Assembly (NCBI GenBank): GCA_050084985.1
Contig: JBITNC010000002.1
Span: 30,380,001-30,444,000, forward strand
From: Nageia nagi
Taxonomy: Eukaryota; Pinophyta
Reading direction: 5' to 3'
Length of the DNA: 64,000 bases
The translations under genes and the position numbers were made by a program. Of the stretch, positions 10,291 through 20,166 are shown in pieces (position 1 is the stretch's first letter; the number at the start of each line of letters is the position of its first letter). The notes beneath the pieces were generated by a model that was given only the letters and a program-made list of their open reading frames with translations, had not been told where the DNA came from and did no database searches.

Positions 10291-10859
10291 GATATTGCAA
10301 AGACTACATTACCCTAATTTACTCTTTTTTTACTATTTTTAAGCTTCAAAGCTTCTTATAGAAGGTCAATTTGATCCAAAATTTTCAATGCATCAAACAT
10401 TGACATTCTAGAATGTGTTTTCTTCAATTCTTTCATGATATTATATGGAGCATAAGGGACAAACTTGTTTTGATAGGTTGATATGATTTGAATTGTTGAG
10501 TAGCTTTTTCCTTATGATGATCAATGATAAAAGGGTATCTTAAGTGATGAGGCCTCTCTCTTTTTTGGGACTTCTTTTTTGATCATAGTGAGATTTCCCA
10601 CTGTAGAGGTAGTATTAACTAAGTCCTAAGAAATATGACCTAGATATCCTACAAGTTTATTTTTTTGATTATGTAGTTGGACCATCAAAGCCTTAACTCT
10701 TTTGGGATCAGGTTGAGTTGGAATGGTTTGTTGATTTTGTTGAGTAACTTGGGCCTATTACAGGGTTGCTAAAGAAGAATATCTAGTTTGAACATAGTTG
10801 GCTTTCTCTCTAACATAACCCAAAATCCAAAAATTAACCATTGTGAGATCTACAATAGG

Positions 10860-12020
10860 ATTCGATGCAAGTTCTATCATTTGATTTGAATGTAATCCCA
10901 AGTATTAATGTTGATACACAACATAAAAGTTTGGGAAATGATGAGTTGAACATGGAGAACACCATTTTGTAATATCCATGGCATCACTCTTTGCATAACT
11001 AACCATAACCATATTATCAATTGCTTTAGAAACATTGGGCTATTCTATTTGGTTATTCTTGGGCTGAAATCTAGGCTGGTATGGGTTATCATATCTTCTA
11101 TAGTTGAAGCCATGATTCTTCCTTTCTTGTAGAGTGAGCTTATTTGTAAGATACTTAATAGTTACCTCAAATTTCCTTATTCTTTCTTCCTCTTGATATT
11201 TAAAACTAACACTTGTACTTATAGATGCAAGAGCAGTTGCATTAGTACTTGATTTTGAATGATGGGTTTAGGAGGAGGTGGTGGCTAGGCTAATACTTTG
11301 GGATGAGAAATGTGTGGTGCTTATTTAAGGGGTTAATATAGAAAATAAAGGCATAATGGATCTAGATTGCATCTTTCCAGAGGATATCAAGTTATGTTTA
11401 GAAGCTTTAGCCATCTAGTAGACATTAGGAAAAGTATCTCTAGACATGATAATAAGAATATTGAGATTAGGGAGGAAAGCTTTCCTATAATATACCAAGG
11501 CTTGTGGATTCGTGGGTCTAATCCTTACTAGAATATACTTCCATTTTTTCTCAAATCTTATGTTAAAATCATCAATAGACTCATGGGGATGCCTTTTGAT
11601 ACATGTTATAATGCTTAAAAAGGTACTAACATCACTATCTACAATAAATCATTTGATTAGAGTTTGATATAACTATCCCCATGTATTTATAAATTAGAGA
11701 GTGAAAGTTTTAAACCATTTAGTTGCTTTGCCTTCAAATGAATGTGATAGCAACTTGGTCATCATCATTTCATCAATAATATCAATACTTGAAGCCAGAA
11801 GAGAGCAAACCTAATAGGGTCAAAGTGTTCATATGGCATCTTACCAAACCCATCATACTTAGTAAAACCCTTAAAATATGCTTGAGGAATAGATGAATAA
11901 TTTGTAGCAACAACCAAAGGATGGCCATTATTGTAAGAAGGAAAATTAGTAAGAGTAGGTTGGGCCATGTTTGGACCACTGGTATTAGATGAAGTATTTT
12001 TTTAAGAAAAGTCAAATATG
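10860..12020 (-). pseudogene. Gag of Tat-1, broken
   Basis: The N-terminal part (11765-12015) reads AQPTLTNFPSYNNGHPL and KYDGFGKMPYEHFDPIRF, then passes through stops into the Gag core; aligned Tat-3 sequence reads SRFDITNETMMTKLLSHFF. A C-terminal part near 11100 reads LTNKLTLQERKNHGFNYRRY, a basic segment also found in Tat-3. I see no zinc knuckle. Tat-type Gag is inferred from the downstream pol order and from collinearity with Tat-3. Confidence 0.7.
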
Positions 12021-12320
12021 GGTAATAATGGGATAGATCTTAGGGTAATTTAAGGGGCCAATGTATAGGATATCTTTTACCTAGTCCTCCTTTAAGTAAT
12101 TAACAACTCTTGAAATCTAGGTTATCTTAAAGAATTTCTAGCACTAAATCTAATGAATTTGCATTTTGGAGGTGCCAAGGTTTGAAATATTAACTGGTTT
12201 GATAGCAAATTTTCTAATAAGGTTAGAAAAAACTTATAATCTTTTAAATCACTAAGTAATAGCTTACTAGAGAGAACTATCTAACTTTTTCGTGCTCATT
12301 AAATATGGTATTTAGCTCAC

Positions 12321-12342
12321 ATCCCATTGGGCATGCCAAAAA
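12321..12342 (-). promoter_or_regulatory. Candidate primer binding site of Tat-1
   Basis: On the minus strand TTTTTGGCATGCCCAATGGG lies about 14 bases inside the 5' LTR. Tat-3 has TTTTTGGCATGG at the same place. It resembles the TTTGGCRCGCCC-type sequence found after the 5' LTR of Tat elements, with C-to-T decay. The priming tRNA cannot be named from this. Confidence 0.45.
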
Positions 12343-12355
12343 TGTACTCTACTAC

Positions 12356-14168
12356 TATTAATTAGTATAATGTAACCTCAGGGTTTGGTCTGATCATTTT
12401 CTCCATTTCCTACAATAGTAAGGTTCTTAAAAGAGCAAAAAGTGATGGGAGAGTGCACTCATGAGTGTTTTTATGCTCAAACTCTAGATTATAGGTTGAT
12501 TACTATTCATGGTGAAGGTTAAAAGTAATTGGAAAGAGATAAAAAGATAAGATTAATAGGAAAGAGATGAATACATCAAACAAAGAAAGCAAATTAACAC
12601 TAAATAGACTAGGCATCATGGCATAGGTAGCAATCCATAACCAAGATTAGAAATAGTAAATGATATTACTCTTGGGGTCTCACAAGCACAATACATAGCT
12701 ATAAATTAAGATAACACTTCATGCATAAAATTCACATAGCATAATAGATAGCCACAAATTGTAAAGCATAAAGCATTATCGTATTACATCATTACACATG
12801 AAATTATCTCATACATTGGACAAATTTGCTAGAATGTTCAAACTTTTGCACCTCTAATAGTCCCTTATTTATATGTTCATATTTACAATTGGGTGGTTTT
12901 TAATCATTATTGCACTTAATTACTCCATTGACTAAAAACATCCTAAAGAACTATTTACAAATGTATAATTTATAATTACAACTATGCTAGATTACATAGT
13001 CACTAATTATAATCAATGCCAAGTTCTAAAATTTTATTATCTTTGAACTATTTATCTTTGAAAAGTGATTAAGATTGGTACAATTTATTTCTATGATCTA
13101 TCGATAGCCATCCAACTCTTTGCAACCATTTATGATTATTACTATAGCTCTAGGTTGCATGGAATAGTGAAGGCAATGAAGGGTGTAACATTGATATCCA
13201 AGGAAGAACTACTACTTTCATGCAAAAATGAGTCATGGTTAACACATTAATAGATCCCCAAGGGTTAAACACTCATGATTAAGTGTACCTAAGAGTTTTG
13301 CTTAACTCATTATTCCTATTTCAGTATAGTGTGCTCTATTTTCCTTTGGCAGGGTTTCTTAATGGCAGAGACTTATTTTAACACCCACCAATTTTTGGTT
13401 AAATGTTTGACATCATCACTCAAAATAGGTGGGCTTTGGAAGATGAAATACCTAAAATGTCTCCCATTGAACATCCTCCAGGCACTTTATGCTGATGATC
13501 ATCTTAGCACCTATTGATTTCAAACAAAAAGTATGATGTCATCACTCAAAATTGGTGGGCTCTAGAGTATGCACTTTCTAAAATATCTCCTGCTAATTTA
13601 AGTGTACGATAGAACTTTCTCTCTAGAAATCCACAAGCTTTATAACATTACCTATTGGTAACTCTGACTCGATAAAGAATCATATTTACAATACTTCTCG
13701 AAAAGATATAAACTTCTATAATACCTAGATCAAACTTAGACATTAACTTTCCTTACATGTTATGGTATTTTTTGGACATACTACATCACTTCCTAGACAT
13801 GAATTTGACATATTAACAGTGCCTTGTGACCTCAAACTTATGTATAGTTATCAAAAAATACTTGATTAGGCTATGATCATCTTTTAGGACTTATGACAAC
13901 ACCTACTTTTGAACATGATAGTGGTTAAGCTACAAAATAAAATGTTTAAGACCTATATACATACATAGTGCCCAAAACTAGCTAGACTTAAGCAAATTTT
14001 GATAAAATTGACTAAATGAAAATAACAAAGATTACTTTCAATATTTACAAAAACATGAAATGGAAGCAAGAAATGGGAATTAAGAATGAGTTTATTTGAA
14101 ATGGATGTAAGAATCAAGAATGGTAGAATGTTACCCTATCTTCAGAGTGTGATTTTGAAATAAAAATA
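12356..14168 (-). repeat. 5' LTR of Tat-1 (1813 bp)
   Basis: Start and end were set by alignment with the two Tat-3 LTRs (1810 and 1854 bp). It begins TATTAATTAG on the + strand where Tat-3 has TGTTGATCAG, and ends AAAATA, a decayed CA end. The last 414 bases match the left LTR fragment at 1910-2335. The candidate 5 bp target duplication is GAACC at 14169-14173; its partner lies left of the window. Confidence 0.85.
13408..13541. promoter_or_regulatory. Paired TGACATCA / TGATGTCA motifs in the Tat-1 LTR
   Basis: TGACATCA at 13408-13415 and TGATGTCA at 13534-13541 each sit in a duplicated segment that continues ...CACTCAAAAT.GGTGGGCT. The same ordered pair is present in both Tat-3 LTRs. Each is one transition from the bZIP palindrome TGACGTCA. 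An enhancer role is inferred. Confidence 0.4.
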
Positions 14169-14605
14169 GAACCAATGAGTTGATAAAGAGTGAGAGTGAT
14201 TAGATCTTTGATCTCTTCAAACATGATATTAGTTTGGCTCCATTTGGGAAGAAGTGTTCTCAACATTTTCTTCACTACAACTAGATTTTTGACCTCCTCT
14301 CCAAGTGTCTCCATCACTTGGACACAATTCTTCACTCTTAAAAAATACTCTCCAATCTTCTCATCCTTTTTTTACTTCATATTTTCAAACTCTATTTTCA
14401 AATTCTAAAGCCTCACTTAATTATTGCCTTGGAATCCATCTCTTAAGATCTTCCATTCATCCTTTATAGTATTGTAACTAGCAATCCTTGGGAACAACCT
14501 TATATCTAATGTTGATTCGATATGGTAGAGAGCAAAAGAAGTCTTCATTTAGCTTCTCTTTTAGCAAGCCTATTAACTTGAGGAAGCATAGCCTAATCTG
14601 GCTCC
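14169..14605 (-). pseudogene. Copia-D gag, C-terminal half
   Basis: Reads ALYHIESTLDIRLFPRI near 14480-14540, then WKILRDGF, then KNCVQVMETLGEEVKN and KMLRTLLPKWSQTN at 14225-14335. This is the UBN2-type Gag of plant Copia elements. It continues the N-terminal half at 19896-20166 across the chromovirus-like insertion. At its left end Tat-1 is inserted. Stops and one frameshift are present. Confidence 0.75.
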
Positions 14606-14609
14606 AAAT
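14605..14609. repeat. Target duplication CAAAT, left copy
   Basis: CAAAT precedes the left LTR; an identical CAAAT is at 19896-19900 after the right LTR. The perfect 5 bp duplication confirms the boundaries of the element between them. Confidence 0.88.
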
Positions 14610-15741
14610 TGATCCATAAACTAGAAGATTAAAAACTTTCAATTTAACCTCTTCAAATGAATCAATTCACACTTAAAACCATTAAGTGCTTGTAAGGAAA
14701 AATTAGAAATAAACTTGTAAACATAGAGAAGAGAAAAGCATTCACCAAAGAAGAGACAAGCAAGATTTATCTTGGTTCACCCAATGTGGGCTACATCCAG
14801 CTCAAAAGCTCTCTACTATCAATGGGGAGAATCACTTTACAAGGCCTGCTTGGTCCTTCAAAACCTTCTCTCACATTCACAATACACTCTCAACTCTGAA
14901 ATCACAACAAAACTGAAACAATTCCTAAAATCTTCCTTCTAATCCCTCCTGTACAATTTGCTCCCCTTTTATACAATTTTTGGAGCTAAAATTGGAGATA
15001 ATTACAACTCTAAAATTTGGAAAAAAAATACATTTTTAGATACCCATTATCCTCCTTGATCTTCCTATCAAATTTGGGCTCAAATGGTTTCCAAAATCTC
15101 CCAAAAATGAGCTCTAAAATAAATAAAAAATGCTCTCTGGACTGTTATAGGCTTCCTGGATAAACTCAGCCCAATAATAGGACCTTAAACGAATCAAAAA
15201 TTACCAAAAATCTTAGCAAAATGCTAAAATATGTTAAATAAATCAAAACTAGGTGAGTGCACTATGGTGGCGACATGTGGTGGGAAGTCAAGCTGGTCAA
15301 ATAATGAACAGGCAGGTAGGCTGACTGGCTAGCTAATTGGGTGGTACACGTAGGTGGTCAGGTGGGTTGTGTGGTAGGATGTGGTTGGTTGACAGGTGGA
15401 CGTGGTCATGTAGGTGGCTGAGCATGGTCAACCGTGTCAAACACCTGATGTGGTAGGCGATGTCAGGCAGATCTGATGCATTGGTAGGCTGGCGATGCTG
15501 GCATGTCCATCACGTTTACGTGGTCTCCACGTTGGTGGGTGAGTCCCACCTATTTTGAAATTTTTTTTATTTTTATTTTTTTTTCAAAAATACTCAAACT
15601 AGACTAAAGGCCATAGCTTTCGCATATGAACTCAGATTCTTGATCCGAAAGAAGCATCAAAAAGTTGAAGACAAGCCAAATACACTGAACACACTAAAAT
15701 AGAGATTACTAAATGTTGAAGGGATCCAAATTTTTAGATCA
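14610..15741 (-). repeat. 3' LTR of the chromovirus-like element (1132 bp)
   Basis: Begins TGATCCATAAACTAG and ends TTTTTAGATCA, so it has TGATC...GATCA inverted ends, and matches 18774-19895. A TATA-type site (CTTTTATA on the + strand, 14966-14973) reads TATAAAAG on the element strand. The segment at 15245-15560 is rich in GGTGG and CG-derived TG and is much more diverged between copies than the rest. Confidence 0.93.
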
Positions 15742-15753
15742 TTCCTCCCCACT
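15742..15753 (-). promoter_or_regulatory. Polypurine tract of the chromovirus-like element
   Basis: On the element strand AGTGGGGAGGAA abuts the 3' LTR start TGATCT. Position and base composition are those of the plus-strand primer. Confidence 0.85.
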
Positions 15754-15779
15754 GACAGAGAGCTTTTATCCCCAAAAGC

Positions 15780-16147
15780 ATTTAGTATGATGGAATGAGG
15801 TGAGGGTAGAGCTCCCTCACCCAATCAACTGCATACCACTTGGCCTTGTGTGGATGTTGGCCCTTCACTCCAATATGCCACACCTCCTATATACCACTAC
15901 AAGATGATCATTGCTTCTTTTCCAATACTGCATCCTCAACCAACACATTCATGTGCTTAAGGGCTAAATCCTCAACTAACGGTAACATCACATTTGTATC
16001 TTCTGCAACTAAGGTTGGTTCATACAACTTCAAGTTCTCAACATTAATAATAGAATACATTTGCATATAGGGTGGTAAGTCTAACCAAAATGCATTGTCC
16101 CCAACTTGACCAATAATGGTAAATGGACCATACCTTATGGGTTTCAA
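15780..16147 (-). pseudogene. C-terminal tail of pol, chromovirus-like element
   Basis: The open part 15908-16147 starts KPIRYGPFTIIGQVGDNAFW, the small barrel-like domain that follows the integrase core, and ends VEDAVLEKKQ. Beyond a stop, 15790-15905 reads EVWHIGVKGQHPHKAKWY, which has the aromatic spacing of a chromodomain-like tail. Such tails guide insertion site choice in chromoviruses; that call is tentative. It is one frame away from 16144-17166. Confidence 0.65.
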
Positions 16148-17166
16148 CTTCTTTCTCTCACCTTGTTGTCTCTCCTTGCTGAGATGAAGTCATACCTGAT
16201 CCCCAACCTAAAATTTATGATCCACACAATGACGATCATGCCTCTCCTTATACCTGGATACATTTTCTTGCATTTTTGGCCAATAACAATACCTTTGTAG
16301 ATTAGCAAGAGTTTTACCCCACCAAAGTGTCCTAAAATACGAGAAGTATGAGCGTCCCTAATCAAATCATTCTTCTCACCATTAGGAATACAAATTTTTC
16401 CCAAATGAAAAAGTAATCCATCATGCAAATGAAAGTCATGATTTCCAACCTCATTACCATGACTCAATCTATGATAAACATTTTGGAAATCAGGATCAAC
16501 CACATATTGTTCTTTATACCCGTCATGCATCAAAGAACTATTTTGTAGAATCATAGCATTAGCAACTATTGGAGGCCTAGACAACATATCAAAAATTTTA
16601 TTTTGAGTACCCTTCTTATACTTAATCACCAAATGAAATTGTTGCAAAAATCCCATCCAATGAAAGTGCCTAGATTGTTGCAACTTAGATTGTGATTGAA
16701 GATATTGCAAGGGTTGATGGTCTGTATGAATTATTGTCTCTTTACCTACCAAATAGTGCTTCCATTTTTTAACACTTTGCCAAGTTCCATCTTTCTTTGG
16801 AATTATAACAATAGGAGATCCACATGGTGATGTGCTAGGTCTAATGACTCTTTGATCTAACAATTCCTTGACTTGTTTCTTAATTTCTTCATTTTCCAAA
16901 ATAGAATTTCTATACAAGCCAATATTAGGAAGTGCAACATTAGGATGTAATTGAATCTCATGTTGTATATCTCTTTTAGGTGGAAGTTCTTTAGGTACTT
17001 GAAATAAATCTTCAAATTCAGAAATTACCTCTTTAACTTCTTCTTTGTATTGTGGTTCACAATCTTCAAGTGCCTTTATGATTTCCACTTCATCTTGAGA
17101 TTTCACCATTGCAAGTATAAACGTTTGTCCATTGATTAGTTTCTTTGTTTGTCCTACAATAATCAA
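16144..17166 (-). pseudogene. pol: Pol with RT palm and integrase core deleted
   Basis: A 340-residue open frame. Residues 1-125 are the pre-RT linker and RT fingers, ending IVIIPKKDGTW (about 125-131). The next residues, QSVKKWKHYLVGKETIIHTD, belong to the RNase H end, so the RT palm with YxDD and the first half of RNase H are missing. RNase H ends GTQNKIFDMLSRPP. The zinc-finger part RDAHTSRILGHFGGVK follows, then a shift of frame, and the next recognisable text is the C-terminal SRYKERHDRHCVDHKF in another frame: the whole DDE core is gone. It cannot encode RT or integrase activity. Confidence 0.85.
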
Positions 17167-18719
17167 AAAAATATCCTTTTTCTTACTTTGATGACACTAA
17201 CCATGTATTCAATTCCATCTTTAATGAGTCTATATTTATTTTCCTTTCTATAAAACAAAGCATCTCTTTCCCATAGATAAGGACTACCAAGCACAATCCC
17301 ACAAATATCCAAAGGAACAACATCAAGTAAAACTTCATCAATGTAATCCCTGTTAATCCCAAATTGTAACTTGCATTGTTGTGTTACTTTCAACTTTGAA
17401 TTGTTATTAACCCATCCTAATGGATATGGGTTTGGATGGGGTTGAGTAGTGAGTGCAAGTGATTTGACATACTTTTCTGCAATCAAATTAGCTTGAGACC
17501 TAGAATCAAACAATGTATCAATCCTAGTCTTCTTAGCTTTCACCTTGATGTGAAAAAGTTCAATTTTCTTCTTTTCCTCATCTTCATTAGGTGTATTATG
17601 CAAAACCATGCATGCCATTTTATCATCTATATCTGAACCATCCTCAATTTTAAAAGTAATAGTATTTGTTTGTTTCTTTTGGCCTTTAGGTTTAGGGCAT
17701 AATTTAGGATGCAATTTCCAACATTTAGCCTTTAAATGACCTTCTTTTTGACAATGTGCACATACATCTTTAGACTTTTGTGTAGTAGACATAGTTTTCC
17801 TTTTCCCCTTTTCTTTATTCCTTTCAAAATCATTATTACTATTGTAATTGGAAGCATTGTTCTTTTTCCTATCATTAACAAATTTTCCCCTTTCTTCTAA
17901 GTGAGTGGCTTGTACACAAACTTTATCCAAATCATTTGGATCAAACATCAAAATTGTATGCCTTAAATAATTATGCAAACCACCAATATACTTAAGAAGA
18001 GTATCTTGGGAATCAAGAGGAATACCTAGCATTGTAGCTCTTCTTCGGAATTCCGTAGTGTACTCTTGCACACTTTTCCCTTTGCCTTAACAGAAAGTTT
18101 GCCAATCCATGATTGCCTTTTGCCAATAACCCAAAAGATAAAATTAATTTCTAAGCAATTGTACAAAATGAGTCCAAGAAGCATTACAAACTTGAATAGA
18201 TTCATTCTTACTTTGTAAACAACTTTCCCACCAAACAAGTGCATTACCACTCATTTTAAGAGTTGCTAATTGGATTTTATCCTCATCTCTTACAATTCTT
18301 TGTATTCTACAATATACTTCAATTTGTTTAATCCAATGGTCTAATTTCTCAGCATTTACTTCTCCAATAAAAGTAGGCAAATCAAATTTAACTTCTAATT
18401 TCAAAGGAGAACTTTGAAAAACACTATGTGTAACATCATTGTCAATTTTATTACATTCACTAGTTTCACCTTCATTTTTCTTGTATTGTTCTTCTTGAAA
18501 ATGTTGGAATTGTAGAGACATGTTTTGAAACATTGTGGCAAGATCAGCAATTTGCTTCTCCACATTAGACCCTCCTTCATTGGCCATGGCTCTAAGCTCC
18601 CTTTGCTTCCTTAGCCAAACTCTAGAACCAATTTTTGGATCCTCCTCCACAATCTCTCCTTCTCCTTTCTTGCTTTGTGACCTGGTATACATGCAAGAAC
18701 ACTTTCCAAACACCAACAA
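17163..18719 (-). pseudogene. gag: Gag and protease of the chromovirus-like element
   Basis: One frame from 18719 to 17163, broken by TAA at 18144-18146 and 18087-18089, each one change from CAA. The N-terminal part has a helical segment and the Gag core (KFDLPTFIGEVNAEKLDHWI, NALVWWESCLQ). The open 302-residue part from 18071 has a complete CCHC knuckle: Cys104, Cys107, His112, Cys117. The protease motif at 189-191 is DSR rather than DSG, a G-to-A type change that would abolish activity. The frame shifts by one before pol at 17160. Confidence 0.85.
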
Positions 18720-18757
18720 TAATCAAAAAAATAGAGGTTATCCCAATGATTTTACTT

Positions 18758-18769
18758 GCTCTGATACCA
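18758..18769 (-). promoter_or_regulatory. Primer binding site, initiator tRNA-Met type
   Basis: GCTCTGATACCA on the + strand is TGGTATCAGAGC on the element strand, complementary to the 3' end of plant initiator tRNA-Met. It lies 4 bases inside the 5' LTR. Confidence 0.93.
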
Positions 18770-18773
18770 AACT

Positions 18774-19895
18774 TGATCCATAAACTAGAAGATTAAAAAC
18801 TTTCAATTTAACCTCTTCAAATGAATCAATTCACACTTAAAACCATTAAGTGCTTGTAAGGAAAAATTAGGAATAAACTTGTAAACACAGAGAAGAGAAA
18901 AGCATTCACTAAGAAGAGACAAGCAAGATTTATCCTGGTTCACCCAATGTGGGCTACATCTAGCTCAAAATCTCTCTACTATCAATGGGGAGAATCACTT
19001 TACAAGGCCTCCTTGGTCCTTCAAAACCTCCTCTCACATTCACAATACACTCTCAGCTCTAAAAATCACAACAAAACTAAAACAATTCCCAAAATTTTCC
19101 TTCTAATCCCTCCTGTACAATTTGCTCCCCTTTTATACAATTTTTGGAGCTAAAATTGGAGAGAATTACAACTCTAAAATTTGGAAAAAAAAATACATTT
19201 TTAGATACCCATTATCCTCCTTGATCTTCCTATCAAATTTGGGTTCAAATGGTTTCCAAAATCTCCCAAAAATGAGCTCTAAAAAACAAACAAAAAATGC
19301 TCTCTAGACTGTTACAGGCTTCTTGGATAAACTCAGCCCAATAATAGGATCTTAAACGAATCAAAAATCACCAAAAACCTTACCAAAATGCCAAAATATG
19401 TTAAATAAATCAAAAGTGGGTGGATGTGCTATGGTGGTGATACATGGTGGGTGGTCAAGCTAGTCAAATGGTCAACAAGTGGGTAGGTTGACTAGCTAGC
19501 TGATTGGGCGATACACGCAAGCGGTCAGGTGGGTTGCGTGGCAGGATGTGGCTGGTCGGTAGGTGGACGTGGTCATGCAGGCGGCTAAGCATGATCAATC
19601 GAGTCAAATGCCTAACATGGTAGGCAATGTCAGGTGGATCTGATGCATCGATAGGCTAGCAGTGCTAGCATGTCCATCACGTTTATGTGGTCTCCACGTT
19701 GGCGGGCGGGTCCCGCCTATTTTGAAATTTTTTTTTTTTGAAAAATACTCAAACTAGACTTAAGGCCATAAATTTCGCATAAGGACTCAGATTCTCGATC
19801 TGAAAGAAGCATCGAAAAGCTAAAGACAAGCTGAACACATTGAACACACTAAAATAGAGATTACTAAATGTTGAAGGGATCCAAATTTTCAGATC
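18774..19895 (-). repeat. 5' LTR of the chromovirus-like element (1122 bp)
   Basis: Begins TGATCCATAAACTAG and ends TTTTCAGATCA. Nearly identical to 14610-15741 outside the GGTGG-rich block (19405-19725). The right-hand CAAAT duplication follows at 19896-19900. Confidence 0.93.
19130..19137 (-). promoter_or_regulatory. TATA box in the 5' LTR
   Basis: CTTTTATA on the + strand reads TATAAAAG on the element strand within the LTR that would drive transcription. The same sequence is kept in the 3' LTR. Confidence 0.5.
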
Positions 19896-20166
19896 ACAAA
19901 TAGCCATATTCAATAATGTCCCACTCTCCCTTTTCTATGAGCAAATGCTTCATCTTCAATGCCCAATTTGTGTAATCATCTCCATTAAATTCTACTATGG
20001 GGAGAGAATTAAATCTAGAAGCCATCTCTTTCACTCCAACAAGCTCAACACACACTACAGGCCTATTTGGATCACTTTTTGCAAAACTTGCTAAGTTTTT
20101 GCAAGGTACCCATAGCCTCTTCAAAAAAATGACCACATAATAATTTGATTCATTAAGCAAATTCAA
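19896..20166 (-). pseudogene. Copia-D gag, N-terminal half
   Basis: Reads MASRFNSLPIVEFNGDDYTN (start at 20025) followed by WALKMKHLLIEKGEWDI and EYGYL. This is the start of a UBN2/DUF4219-type Copia Gag (F.GxxYxxW..KM..L). The frame is also open upstream to 20166, but the Met at 20025 fits the family. The gene stops at the CAAAT insertion and resumes at 14605. Confidence 0.78.

Larger units (their letters stand above)
1910..14168 (-). mobile_element. Tat-1: Tat-like Ty3/gypsy retrotransposon, decayed
   Basis: A minus-strand element: 5' LTR 12356-14168, then gag, an RNase H-like domain, RT, RNase H, integrase, a large extra ORF, and a 3' LTR (1910-2335) cut by the gag-only element. It is collinear with Tat-3 (42030-59458). 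Compared with Tat-3 it lacks about 560 bp containing the protease near 10290-10330. The coding part has many stops and frameshifts, so it is inactive. It was inserted into a Copia gag (Copia-D) that resumes at 14169. Confidence 0.85.
14610..19895 (-). mobile_element. Internally deleted chromovirus-like Ty3/gypsy element
   Basis: Minus-strand element of 5.29 kb with LTRs at 14610-15741 and 18774-19895, an initiator tRNA-Met primer site, a purine tract, and flanking CAAAT. It retains gag, zinc knuckle, protease, RT fingers, RNase H end, part of the zinc finger and the C-terminal tail, but the RT palm and the integrase catalytic core are missing. It must have moved with proteins in trans or been deleted after insertion. 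It is inserted in Copia-D gag. Confidence 0.9.

Noticed and set aside
18947-19307. Open + strand frames inside the chromovirus-like LTR
   Set aside because: The same stretch occurs in both LTRs with stops in one copy; no domain, so non-coding LTR sequence.
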